Assembly (NCBI RefSeq): GCF_025231485.1
Contig: NZ_CP104003.1
Span: 496,001 to 560,000 of the forward strand
Length of the DNA: 64,000 nucleotides
Direction: 5' to 3'
Source of the DNA: Salinirubellus salinus
GTDB taxonomy: Archaea > Halobacteriota > Halobacteria > Halobacteriales > Haloarculaceae
This document shows, one piece after another, positions 6,689-13,588 of the stretch. The translations under genes were made by a program, and so were the position numbers. The notes beneath the pieces are model-generated. The model had not been told where the DNA came from. It did no database searches and saw only the letters and a program-made list of their open reading frames with translations. How positions within the stretch are numbered: position 1 is the first letter of the stretch; every line of letters begins with the position of its first letter.

Positions 6689-6884
6689 CCTCCACGATCT
6701 CCCTCGCGGTGCTCGCGAACGCCCAGCCCTCCCCGGTCCGCACGGAGCGCAGCTGAAGGTGATGCGGATGGCTGGCGACATCACGTTGGTCGACCCGTCG
6801 AACTCCTCGGCGTGGATTACCGCCGACCCCGACGACATCGTCGAAGTCGGTACGAAGAGCGGCTTACCTGTCGTCGACGAGTGA
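6681..6884 (+). CDS. 67-aa protein, last gene of the rightward viral operon
   Basis: A 67-residue soluble ORF starting at GTG 6681, which overlaps the previous gene; an in-frame GTG at 6672 is an alternative start. The product has a Pro/Arg-rich N-terminus and a small beta-like domain (residues 27-65) with GDITLVDPSN and DDIVEV segments. I have the impression of similar short proteins in other haloarchaeal proviruses but cannot name a family. The gene is followed by 48 bases (6885-6932) without coding potential before the convergent helicase gene, so transcription from both sides must end there. Confidence 0.45.
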   Translation: MSDLHDLPRGARERPALPGPHGAQLKVMRMAGDITLVDPSNSSAWITADPDDIVEVGTKSGLPVVDE

Positions 6885-6932
6885 CGAAGCCGGGGCTGTC
6901 GGACCGCCGCGTGACCGACCGTTTTCTCGCTG

Positions 6933-9323
6933 CTACTCCTCGGCCGGTGGTGGATTAGCAGCACCTCGCCAGTCCCAGACGGACCCCGCCGACCCACTCT
7001 GAGCCTCTGGCGTGTCGTCGACGGTAGCGTGGACGATGTTGGGGTCTAGAATCGAGACGGCGTAGGTATAGGGTCCTCCTACGACATCCGGCGCGGGGTG
7101 AGGGTCGCGGTCGTGTTTGAGGTCGTAGTCGACCGTGCTGTCCGGGATGGTCTCATCGGCAGCGTAGAGCGTCGCTCCGTAGCGTCCTTCGCCCTCGTAT
7201 AGGTCGATGAGGTTCTCCTCGGCGAGTCGCTTCAACGTCCGCGTGGCGTGGCGCTTCGAAACACCACTCGCGTCGGCGAGCTCTTGTGCCGATACCTTCT
7301 CCGAGCTCGCACGGAGCTCCTCGAGGACGGCCCGCTGTTTGTCGGTCGCGAGCCACGACACGCCGGGGACTTGGACGTCCGCGAAACCGGGAGGAATCGC
7401 GTCGGTCCTCACGAACACCGTGGCGCTGGACTCCGGGTCCTCCGGACGCCTAGCGTACCGTCCGGCCGCCTGCGCGGTGTGGCTCTCTCGAACGGACGCG
7501 AGGACGGCCTGCGCCGTCTCGGCGTCTTCGCCGACGAAGCCGCGGCCGCGGGCCCGCTTGTGACCGACGCCGTCGCAGGACGAGCAGCCCTCGCCGTCAC
7601 ACGAATCGCAGGGGGTCTCAGACCGTTCGACGGTGGCGTCACAGTCGAGTTCGGCGACCAGATCGAGAACGTACCCGTCGCCGGGGTCCAGACAACCGAG
7701 CACGAGGCCGATGGACTCGTCGGCGAAGTCGTTTCGGCTCTTCTCCTCGCCGTAGTGCATCGTCTCGGGGTCGTCGACGCCAACGTCCTCGAGAAGCGAC
7801 CCGACGCGCTGCTCGACGGACATCGTGGTGATGGCCGTCGCGAGCCCGGCGCCGTACTTGGCGCGGAGATGTTCGACGAGCGCGCCGGTGCCACGCTCGT
7901 CGAAGTAGCGACCGGAGGCGAGCGGGCGAGTGGCGTCGCCCACCTGGACGACACGGAGCCCGCGCTCATAGCGGCGCCAGAGCCGCCGCTCGTCGGGGGC
8001 GAGGACCTGCTTCGGCTGGATGTACGGCAGGGTATTCGCCTGCCAGACGGGCCTCGCAGGGTGAGCGTCGAGCCCGAGCAGGCTCCGTGCGAGCGAGAAG
8101 TCGGGCGTCACTCGGACGGTGCGAACGTCGTTCTGTTCGTCGAGGACGACGGTCAGCCACTCGCGGTTCCAGCTGTCGTCGTCGACGGCGCCGGCGTCGA
8201 GGCGTGGGGGCTCGATAGGTGTCTTACCGACACGCCGGCCGTTGGCCCGCTGCTCCGCGTTGAAAATGGCCCGCGTTAGCCCCGGCGCGAGCGTGTGAGC
8301 GTGGTTGGCTTCGAAGTACCACTCCCGCTCGGGCTCCTCCGCGAGGAGCTCCTGGAGGCGGTCACGTTCGGCGGCCGCGTCGCCGCGGTAGTCCTCATGT
8401 CGCGAGAGACCGATGAAGGACTCCCAGCTGGTCACGGGCGCGTCGATCTCCTGCAGGTAGCTCGCGACGATGTTCCGAACCTCGCCCGTGGTGAGGTCTT
8501 CACAATAGTCGGGGCGCTCGTCGATGACGACGTTCGTCCCCATCCGCATCGAGGGTACGTGCGCGAACTGATGAGTGCCGATGACGAGCGGGTGGTCGCC
8601 TTCGCGAAGGTCTTCCCATTGCTGGATGGCGGGGCAAACGCCCTCCTCCTCGCAGGGGAGGGCGCCGGACTGGTCCATGTGTTCCTCGAGGTAGCGGTGG
8701 ACGGCAGAGAACGCGAGTCCACGCCCATCGCACATCGCGCTGATCCAGTGGGACGCGGCCTGCCCGTTGATCGTGATGGGGTCGTGGTCGAGGTCCGCGC
8801 AGCCCTCGTCCTCGTCGGGCGGGTCAAAGTCGCCCGCAGCGACCGGGCACGCTTCGTGCCTACTCTGGAGGACGATATGCTCACCACCATACTCGCGGGC
8901 GGCCTCAGCCGCCTCGTCTCTCGCGTCGCGTGTGGCCGAGAGGTGGACGACCGGCTTCCCGCCGGTGATGTCGTCCCGTGCGCCCCAGCGGGTTCGAGCG
9001 ATAGTGCCGCTCTTGCCGAGGGCGGTGGGTGCGTCGACGACACGGTCGTCTTCGTTGCGCATCACCGTCGCGATGGTGTCGAAGAGATGGTCGCGAGCGA
9101 CGTCGGTGGACGGCCATGAGAGTCCCCGCTTCCGGGCGGCGCGCCGACGCTCCTCGGGGTCGAGAGCATCCAGCTGCCCGAGCGGGAGTGTACTGGACGG
9201 CTGGAGGTCGGTCCGTTCGTCGTCGTCGCTAGGGGTGTCCTCGAGTTCGTGCCGCTGACTCTGGATGGACGTCTCGGCCGGGTCGTTGGTGTAGTCGATG
9301 AACGTGTCCCGCCCATCAGACAT
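6933..9323 (-). CDS. 796-aa XPD/DinG-like helicase with zinc knuckle and winged helix
   Basis: Probable viral replication helicase. A Walker A loop (APTALGKS, residues 98-105) and a Walker B (VVIDER, 265-270) bracket a cysteine-rich insert (C159, C175, C198, C224, C230), the layout of the iron-sulphur domain of XPD/DinG helicases; the GVCPAIQQWEDL and IGTHQFAH segments resemble the stretch before their DEAH box. A motif VI (QAAGRYARR, 618-626) completes the second RecA domain. Residues 572-583 form a DnaJ-type zinc knuckle (CDSC...CSSC), and residues 660-715 a winged helix-turn-helix. The start overlaps the previous stop by 8 bases. DEAH is replaced by DERP. Loading at an origin through the winged helix is an inference. 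Confidence 0.7.
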   Translation of the reverse strand: MSDGRDTFIDYTNDPAETSIQSQRHELEDTPSDDDERTDLQPSSTLPLGQLDALDPEERRRAARKRGLSWPSTDVARDHLFDTIATVMRNEDDRVVDAPTALGKSGTIARTRWGARDDITGGKPVVHLSATRDARDEAAEAAREYGGEHIVLQSRHEACPVAAGDFDPPDEDEGCADLDHDPITINGQAASHWISAMCDGRGLAFSAVHRYLEEHMDQSGALPCEEEGVCPAIQQWEDLREGDHPLVIGTHQFAHVPSMRMGTNVVIDERPDYCEDLTTGEVRNIVASYLQEIDAPVTSWESFIGLSRHEDYRGDAAAERDRLQELLAEEPEREWYFEANHAHTLAPGLTRAIFNAEQRANGRRVGKTPIEPPRLDAGAVDDDSWNREWLTVVLDEQNDVRTVRVTPDFSLARSLLGLDAHPARPVWQANTLPYIQPKQVLAPDERRLWRRYERGLRVVQVGDATRPLASGRYFDERGTGALVEHLRAKYGAGLATAITTMSVEQRVGSLLEDVGVDDPETMHYGEEKSRNDFADESIGLVLGCLDPGDGYVLDLVAELDCDATVERSETPCDSCDGEGCSSCDGVGHKRARGRGFVGEDAETAQAVLASVRESHTAQAAGRYARRPEDPESSATVFVRTDAIPPGFADVQVPGVSWLATDKQRAVLEELRASSEKVSAQELADASGVSKRHATRTLKRLAEENLIDLYEGEGRYGATLYAADETIPDSTVDYDLKHDRDPHPAPDVVGGPYTYAVSILDPNIVHATVDDTPEAQSGSAGSVWDWRGAANPPPAEE

Positions 9324-9720
9324 CGTCTCTCACCTCGCGAATGACCCGCAGTATGGGGTCGGGGACGTCGTCGATGCGGACGGGGATCCACGCCTTCGGG
9401 GTGTCCTCGAGCCGCGCCGGAACACCGACGTAGTCGGTCCATCCAGCGGCGCCGGCGTCGTCGACGACATGGACGAACCAGAGCTGGTTGCTGTGGTTGG
9501 GGCAGTTCCAGCCGCGCGAGCGGAGGGTGTCGGTGCCCTTCGCGAAGGCGCTGCGGACGCTGTCGGGGACGAGCCGGTCGACTGGCAGGTCGACCACTGC
9601 GGTACCTTGCCCTATGAGTGGGAACCCGCAGATGGGACAGCACTCGTCGTCGGTGACCGTCCGGATGGCCGGCGGAAGGGTGGTGGACGTCGACGTCGAG
9701 GATGCGTCTGCGCGCGACAT
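9316..9720 (-). CDS. 134-aa zinc-finger-like protein of the viral replication operon
   Basis: 134 residues: a Ser/Thr-rich start, a CPICGF half-knuckle at residues 28-33, a further cysteine and histidine (NCPNH, about residue 73) that could complete a zinc site, then a strand-rich domain (WFVHVVDD to WIPVRID, about 80-118). The start is the ATG at 9720, which overlaps the preceding stop as TGATG; an upstream in-frame ATG exists but would run through the neighbouring gene. The product is encoded directly upstream of the helicase with overlapping ends. It may be a replication cofactor or transcription regulator; no family is recognised. Confidence 0.5.
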   Translation of the reverse strand: MSRADASSTSTSTTLPPAIRTVTDDECCPICGFPLIGQGTAVVDLPVDRLVPDSVRSAFAKGTDTLRSRGWNCPNHSNQLWFVHVVDDAGAAGWTDYVGVPARLEDTPKAWIPVRIDDVPDPILRVIREVRDDV

Positions 9721-9917
9721 CAGGGTCCCTCCGAACCGGACTTGCGGCAGTCGGCGCAGACGATACCCTCGCCGGACGTGATGCCGCCACACTCCGGGCA
9801 GTCGGCCCACTCGGGGTCGGCACCGTACCGAGCAGCCTCCTCGGCGCGCTCCATCCGGGCGCACTCCCGACAGAGCCCGCGTCGCGGGGTGTGACCGCCG
9901 CAGGCGTCGCAGGTCAC
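9720..9917 (-). CDS. 65-aa double zinc-ribbon microprotein
   Basis: Eight cysteines are arranged as two ribbons: C3, C6, C16, C19 and C40, C43, C54, C57, each CxxC-x9/10-CxxC, separated by a charged helical linker (MERAEEAARYG). The GTG start overlaps the previous stop as GTGA. Such double ribbons are frequent in haloarchaeal plasmids and viruses and usually bind nucleic acid or protein partners. The regular spacing makes zinc binding very likely; the target is unknown. It belongs to a run of four small proteins made ahead of the helicase. Confidence 0.58.
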   Translation of the reverse strand: MTCDACGGHTPRRGLCRECARMERAEEAARYGADPEWADCPECGGITSGEGIVCADCRKSGSEGP

Positions 9918-10123
9918 AGGCTCACCCCCTCTGCGAGCGCGTGGTTGTGGCGACCGCCAGCGAGGGCGGCGGCGACGTGAACGGTGGTCGCCGGGCCGTC
10001 AGCGATGGCCGTGGCGGCCCGCCAACGGCGCTCGAAGTCGGCGTCCCAGCCGTGGCGTGAGCGCATCAGCGACCACCAGAGGTCGTCGAGGCGTTCGTGA
10101 AGAGAGCGGACGCCGAGGTTCAC
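9914..10123 (-). CDS. 69-aa helical protein of the viral early operon
   Basis: A 69-residue protein, helical throughout, with a Trp-rich amphipathic stretch (ERLDDLWWSLMRSRHGWD) near residues 10-27, then FERRWRAATAIAD and an Ala-rich helix. The start chosen is GTG at 10123: GGAGGTG lies six bases upstream and the codon overlaps the previous stop as GTGA. An earlier in-frame GTG at 10132 lacks such a site. There are no cysteines. Function is unknown; the composition suggests a protein-binding or DNA-binding helix bundle. Confidence 0.45.
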   Translation of the reverse strand: MNLGVRSLHERLDDLWWSLMRSRHGWDADFERRWRAATAIADGPATTVHVAAALAGGRHNHALAEGVSL

Positions 10124-10254
10124 GGCGAACACCTCCCATCGTCGAGGGCCTCGCAGCGCTGCTCGTCTTCCTCGATTTCGACGCCACAGTAGTCACAGAC
10201 CGGATTTTCGAGGTCTTCGACGTCGAGGCGCAGCCGGCGCTGTGCCTCAGACAT
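10120..10254 (-). CDS. 44-aa single zinc-finger microprotein, first gene of leftward operon
   Basis: A 44-codon ORF just downstream of the TATA box at 10297-10304. Two CxxC-like pairs (CDYC at residues 20-23 and C34...C42) could bind zinc, preceded by an acidic RLRLDVEDLENP strand. The ATG at 10254 is preceded by GGGGTGA at 5 bases; an in-frame ATG at 10260 is also possible. The stop overlaps the GTG of the next gene. The motif RLDVEDLENPVCDYCG suggests a rubredoxin-like or ribbon knuckle. It may act as an early regulator, but this is only inference from its first position. Confidence 0.48.
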   Translation of the reverse strand: MSEAQRRLRLDVEDLENPVCDYCGVEIEEDEQRCEALDDGRCSP

Positions 10255-10296
10255 AAACATCACCCCAAAACCGCAAGAAGGCGGCCGCTATGGGGG

Positions 10297-10304
10297 TTTT
10301 ATAT
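10297..10304 (-). promoter_or_regulatory. TATA box of the leftward viral operon
   Basis: On the minus strand the sequence reads CGATATAAAACC, a near-ideal archaeal TATA element in otherwise GC-rich DNA. Its centre lies about 45 bases before the ATG at 10254, giving a short leader. It starts four bases from the tRNA 3' end, so integration would leave it intact. Confidence 0.7.
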
Positions 10305-10307
10305 CGA

Positions 10308-10379
10308 TGGACTCGCCGGGATTTGAACCCGGGGCCTCTCCCATGCCAAGGGAGTGATCTACCGCTGATCTACGAGCCC
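10308..10379 (-). tRNA. tRNA-Ala (anticodon GGC)
   Basis: A 72-base gene folds as a complete cloverleaf. The acceptor stem pairs GGGCUCG with CGAGUCC (one G-U), the anticodon arm is CUCCC-UUGGCAU-GGGAG with anticodon GGC, and the T-loop is GGUUCAAAUCC. The discriminator base is A; CCA is not encoded. It decodes GCC, the most used alanine codon in such GC-rich genomes. Its 3' end borders the provirus, so the last bases probably also form the viral attachment site and should recur at the other end of the element. Confidence 0.93.
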
Positions 10380-10406
10380 GTACCTCCACGGTAGCCGAGG
10401 TTCGTG

Positions 10407-10412
10407 AATAAA
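10407..10412 (-). promoter_or_regulatory. TATA box of tRNA-Ala
   Basis: TTTATT on the minus strand, 28 bases upstream of the tRNA 5' end, which is the standard distance for archaeal tRNA promoters. Confidence 0.6.
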
Positions 10413-10526
10413 CCTACCGGAACGTGAACGGCCACGCACACCGGTACCGTGACACGGTTTCACTTTCGCTCCACTAGGCCCGCCTACTTGCCGTGGACGC
10501 TCGTATGGAGCCCCGAGGTCCCACCC

Positions 10527-10811
10527 ATGAGCACCAGACGGGACACCACCACCGACGGCGACGGACGACTGCACGAGGGCCAGCGCGTACGGGCTCGTTA
10601 CCGTGGCGGGGCTGTCGAGGGCGAGGTTCTCGAAGTTCGACGGGCCGGCGATGCCACGCGCGTCGTCCTCGACGTCGACGGCGAGGCGGAACTCGACACG
10701 GACGCGAGCCGCGTCGAGCCGGTCGGGCCGCGCTGCCCCCGGTGTGAGGCGTCGCTCCCGCGGCGGCGGGCCTACCGCTGCGGGGCGTGTGGCGCGGACC
10801 TGGTCCAGTAG
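10527..10811 (+). CDS. 94-aa zinc-ribbon protein with small beta domain
   Basis: The first host gene right of the tRNA. The N-terminal part (residues 15-60) resembles a small SH3-like/KOW barrel (GQRVRARYRGG...GEVLEVRR...TRVVLDVDGE), and the C-terminus is a zinc ribbon with two CxxC knuckles (CPRC and CGAC). The ATG at 10527 is preferred to upstream starts because the preceding residues have no domain character. Such proteins are common and uncharacterised in haloarchaea; nucleic-acid binding is plausible from both modules. It is unlikely to belong to the provirus since it lies beyond the tRNA. Confidence 0.6.
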   Translation: MSTRRDTTTDGDGRLHEGQRVRARYRGGAVEGEVLEVRRAGDATRVVLDVDGEAELDTDASRVEPVGPRCPRCEASLPRRRAYRCGACGADLVQ

Positions 10812-10929
10812 CGTCGAAGAGAAAGCCATTAGTGCGCGCTCCGGTTCGGTACCGGTGGGAAGAGCACGGCCGCAAATCTGACTCGTCGTCTTTCTGGCGA
10901 CTTGGGATTGCGGAAGTGCGACTACGCAT

Positions 10930-10945
10930 ACCGGCACGTGCCGGT
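10930..10945. promoter_or_regulatory. 16-bp perfect palindrome in the rps15 leader
   Basis: ACCGGCACGTGCCGGT is a perfect 16-base palindrome ending 32 bases before the rps15 start. It could be an operator for a dimeric regulator or, if transcribed, a hairpin in the leader of the ribosomal operon. Confidence 0.45.
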
Positions 10946-10977
10946 CCGCCAGCGGTCTGTGCCTTCCAACCAGCACT

Positions 10978-11445
10978 ATGGCACGAATGCACACCCGCCG
11001 TCGGGGCTCGTCCGGTTCGGACCGCCCCGTGGCAGACGAACCGCCGGAGTGGAGCGACGTCGACAGCGAGGACATCGAGGCCCGCGTCGTCGAACTGGCA
11101 GAGCAGGGGCACGACCCGTCCCAGATCGGGATGAAACTGCGTGACGAGGGCGTGAAGGGCACGCCCGTCCCGAACGTCAAACTGGCGACCGGGAAGAAGG
11201 TCACCGCGATCCTCGAGGACAACGACGCCAAGCCCGACCTGCCGGAGGACCTCCGGAACCTGATGGAGCGGGCCATCCGCCTGCGCCGTCACATGGAGGA
11301 GAACAACAACGACGCGCAGAACAAGCGCGCGCTCCAGAACACGGAGTCGAAGATCCGACGCCTCGTCTCGTACTACCGCGGCGACGAACTCGACGAGGAG
11401 TTCACCTACTCCTTCGACGTGGCCGTCGACCTGCTCGAAGGCTGA
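10978..11445 (+). CDS. rps15: 30S ribosomal protein S15 (uS15)
   Basis: 155 residues, the usual archaeal length with the N-terminal extension (MARMHTRRRGSS...PPEW) and the central PSQIGMKLRDEGVKG and C-terminal ESKIRRLVSYYR segments of archaeal/eukaryotic S15. It binds 16S rRNA in the small-subunit platform. It heads a cluster with a DHH-like gene, KEOPS Pcc1 and ribosomal protein S3Ae, spaced by 6 bases or overlapping, which indicates one operon. The ATG at 10978 begins the conserved MARMH. A palindrome in the leader (10930-10945) may bear on regulation. Confidence 0.96.
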   Translation: MARMHTRRRGSSGSDRPVADEPPEWSDVDSEDIEARVVELAEQGHDPSQIGMKLRDEGVKGTPVPNVKLATGKKVTAILEDNDAKPDLPEDLRNLMERAIRLRRHMEENNNDAQNKRALQNTESKIRRLVSYYRGDELDEEFTYSFDVAVDLLEG

Positions 11446-11451
11446 TCGTCG

Positions 11452-12582
11452 ATGTCCGCCGCCGACCGTCCAGCGTCCGCCCCCGCCGCCAGCGACGTGG
11501 CCGCGGCGTGCCGCGAGGCCGGCCTCGTCCGCCTCGTGGGTACCGCCGACGGCGACGCCCTCGCCGCGGTGGGCGTCCTCGCCCGTGCCCTGCGCGCGGT
11601 CGACGTTCCCTTCCAGGCGAGCGTCGCGCCCGTCCCGGACCCGGGCGAGACCGACGCGGACCTGACGGTGACGGTCGGGACGGACAGCGGCGACCTGTCG
11701 TTCACGGCAGTCACGACGAGCGCACCCGCCTACGCCGCGGCCCGCGAACTCGCCGGTGCGGACGCCGACCCCGTGTTGGCGCTGGCCGGCGTGGTCGCCT
11801 CGGGCGCGGTACCGGGCGAGACCGGCGGTGATCTGCTCGACGCGGCGAGTCTCGACCGACGACCCGGACTCGGGATTCCAGTCGCAGACCCGGCCGACGG
11901 ACTGGCGCACTCGACGCTCGTCCACCTGCCCACCTCGGGCGACGTGGACGAGACACGGGTGACGCTGACCGACGCGGTCGGCACGCTCGAGGACCCGGAC
12001 GAGACGACCCACCGCAGACTGGCCTCGTTCCTCGCGCTGACGGCAGTGCGTGGGACGCCGGTGCGGACGGCCGACGTGGTCGAACGCGCGCTCCACCCCT
12101 ACGTGGGCGAGGCGTGTCCGTTCGCGACGCTCGCTGGCTTCGCGGACGTCCTCGACGCTGTCGCTCGGGAGCGCCCCGGCACCGGCGTCGCGCTGGCGCT
12201 GGGCCACGACGCCCGCGAGGCGGCGCTCTCGGCGTGGCGCGGGCACGGGACGCTCGCCCACGCGACGCTCGAGTCGGCCGACACGGGCCGGTACGACGGC
12301 CTGTTCGTCGTCCGCGCGGACGACGAGACGCCGCTCGGGACGGTTGCGCGGCTGGCGCGCGACTTCCGCTCGCCCGAACCGGCCGTCCTCGTCGTCGACG
12401 AGACGCGGGGCGCGGCCGCGCTCGCCGGTGCTCCCGGCGTGTGCGAGTCGCTCGACCGCGCGTGCTCGGCGCTCGGCCCGGACGGAGCCGTCGTCGGCCG
12501 GGGTGGCCTCGCACACGCCCGCTTCGACGCCGACACCGTCTCGACGACCGACCTCGTGACCGCGGTCAGGGAGGCAGTATGA
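11452..12582 (+). CDS. DHH-superfamily RecJ-like protein, apparently lacking catalytic motifs
   Basis: 376 residues between rps15 and pcc1, a place where haloarchaea keep a gene annotated as RecJ-like exonuclease. A TADGDALAAVGVLARAL segment (about residues 31-47) matches motif I of DHH phosphoesterases (D-x-D-x-x-A), and a C-terminal GGLAHARFD (about 345-353) resembles the GGH motif with the histidine displaced. The DHH triplet itself, which binds manganese, is absent. A degenerate fold suggests a structural or Cdc45-like role rather than nuclease activity. The stop overlaps the pcc1 start as ATGA. Alanine, aspartate and valine dominate. Confidence 0.7.
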   Translation: MSAADRPASAPAASDVAAACREAGLVRLVGTADGDALAAVGVLARALRAVDVPFQASVAPVPDPGETDADLTVTVGTDSGDLSFTAVTTSAPAYAAARELAGADADPVLALAGVVASGAVPGETGGDLLDAASLDRRPGLGIPVADPADGLAHSTLVHLPTSGDVDETRVTLTDAVGTLEDPDETTHRRLASFLALTAVRGTPVRTADVVERALHPYVGEACPFATLAGFADVLDAVARERPGTGVALALGHDAREAALSAWRGHGTLAHATLESADTGRYDGLFVVRADDETPLGTVARLARDFRSPEPAVLVVDETRGAAALAGAPGVCESLDRACSALGPDGAVVGRGGLAHARFDADTVSTTDLVTAVREAV

Positions 12583-12887
12583 CCGGGGCCGACGCCGACG
12601 AGCGGTCGGAGCGACCGGAGCGAGCGACCCGCCGGGCGACGCTGCGGACGACGCACGCCGACGCGACGGCCGTCGCCCGCGCGCTCGCACCGGACAACAC
12701 CGCCGAGATGCACACCCGCGTCGAGGGTTCCACCGTCGTGACGACGGTGGCACGCGAGACGACCGGTGGACTGCGCTCGACCGTCGACGACTACGTGACG
12801 AACATGCAGGTGGCCGACGAACTCCACACGGACGCACAGACCGAAGAACGTACACACACCGACACCAACACAGACACCAATGAGTGA
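12579..12887 (+). CDS. pcc1: KEOPS complex subunit Pcc1
   Basis: 102 residues. The core (residues 17-88) has the Pcc1 pattern: a strand with an ATLRTTH start, a helix with ARALAPDN, then the strands VEGSTVVTTVARE and the helix GLRSTVDDYVTNMQVADEL. Pcc1 dimers bridge two Kae1 subunits of the KEOPS complex, which makes the t6A modification at position 37 of ANN-decoding tRNAs. The acidic Thr/Asp-rich tail is variable in haloarchaea. The gene overlaps its upstream neighbour by 4 bases and rps3ae by 8, so it is co-translated with ribosomal protein genes. Confidence 0.9.
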   Translation: MTGADADERSERPERATRRATLRTTHADATAVARALAPDNTAEMHTRVEGSTVVTTVARETTGGLRSTVDDYVTNMQVADELHTDAQTEERTHTDTNTDTNE

Positions 12888-13524
12888 ACGAAGCGTCTCC
12901 AAGCGAAAGCAGGAGAAGCGGTGGTACACCGTGCTCGCCCCGGAGCAGTTCGACCGGGCCGAACTCGGCACGACCCCCGCAGACGACCCCGAACAGCTCT
13001 ACGACCGAACCATCGAGACCACGCTCGGCGAACTGAACAACGACGCCGGCGAGAACAACACGAAGCTCACGTTCCGCATCGTGGACGTCGGCTCGGACTC
13101 CGCGTACACGGAGTTCGTCCGCCACGAACTCACACGGGACTACCAGCGCTCGCTCGTCCGCCGCGGCTCCTCGAAGATCGCCGCCTACGAGACGGTCCGG
13201 ACGACGGACGACTACCGCGTCCAGCTCCAGCCCGTCGCGTTCACGACGAAGAAGGCCGACCACTCCCAGGAGCGCGCCATCCGCCGGCTCATGATCGACA
13301 TGGTCCGCGAGGCCGCCGAGGAACGCACCTTCGAGGAGCTCGTCGCGAGCGTCGTCGAGGGACGGCTCTCCTCGGCCATCTACGCCGAGGCGAAGGAGAT
13401 CTACCCGCTGCGCCGCGCGGAGATCATGAAGACGACCCTCGAGGCCAGCCCCGAGGAGATCGAGGCCGAGGAAGAGGCCAGCGTCGCCGTCGACACCGAG
13501 GACGTCGCTGTCGACGAGGAGTAA
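12880..13524 (+). CDS. rps3ae: 30S ribosomal protein S3Ae (eS1)
   Basis: 214 residues, the normal archaeal length. Conserved features include the basic start SVSKRKQEKRWYTVLAP, the YDRTIETTLGEL segment, the SDSAYTEFVRHELTRDY block and the IYPLRRAEIMKT segment near residue 180. The C-terminus is a haloarchaeal acidic tail. eS1 sits on the platform near the mRNA exit. It is the last gene of the rps15 cluster; about 60 bases downstream lies the convergent halocyanin gene. An archaeal/eukaryotic-only family, it is a firm marker for the domain of the organism. Confidence 0.96.
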   Translation: MSERSVSKRKQEKRWYTVLAPEQFDRAELGTTPADDPEQLYDRTIETTLGELNNDAGENNTKLTFRIVDVGSDSAYTEFVRHELTRDYQRSLVRRGSSKIAAYETVRTTDDYRVQLQPVAFTTKKADHSQERAIRRLMIDMVREAAEERTFEELVASVVEGRLSSAIYAEAKEIYPLRRAEIMKTTLEASPEEIEAEEEASVAVDTEDVAVDEE

Positions 13525-13588
13525 CCGAACCCCGATCTCGTTTCTTCACCCGCCGCCGAGCGACTGCGCTCTCCCGGGTCGCGTGCTA

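Larger units (their letters stand above)
1..10307. mobile_element. Integrated SH1-like (Halopanivirales-type) provirus, right part
   Basis: The whole stretch left of the tRNA-Ala gene reads as a virus. A rightward module (1-6884) carries a packaging ATPase, two adjacent capsid-sized genes, several one-helix membrane proteins and spike-like proteins. A leftward module (6933-10254) carries a helicase and zinc-ribbon microproteins. Genes overlap by 1 to 14 bases throughout, and many are under 100 codons. The right end abuts the 3' end of the tRNA, the usual site for tyrosine-recombinase integration. Gene order and sizes match what I recall of SH1, PH1 and HHIV-2. No integrase is visible, so the left end, the second attachment site and the mode of mobility are unknown. 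The virion genes seen look intact, so this need not be a dead remnant. Confidence 0.75.

Noticed and set aside
1-10307. Pleolipovirus or tailed-phage provirus as the identity of the element
   Set aside because: There is no pleolipovirus-type spike or VP3 gene, and no terminase, portal or tail-tape gene. The ATPase with two adjacent capsid-sized genes fits the SH1 group better. The left part is unseen, so this is a preference, not proof.
10474-13263. A 929-codon open frame on the minus strand
   Set aside because: It is antisense to rps15, the DHH-like gene, pcc1 and rps3ae. No coherent domain or start signal is seen.
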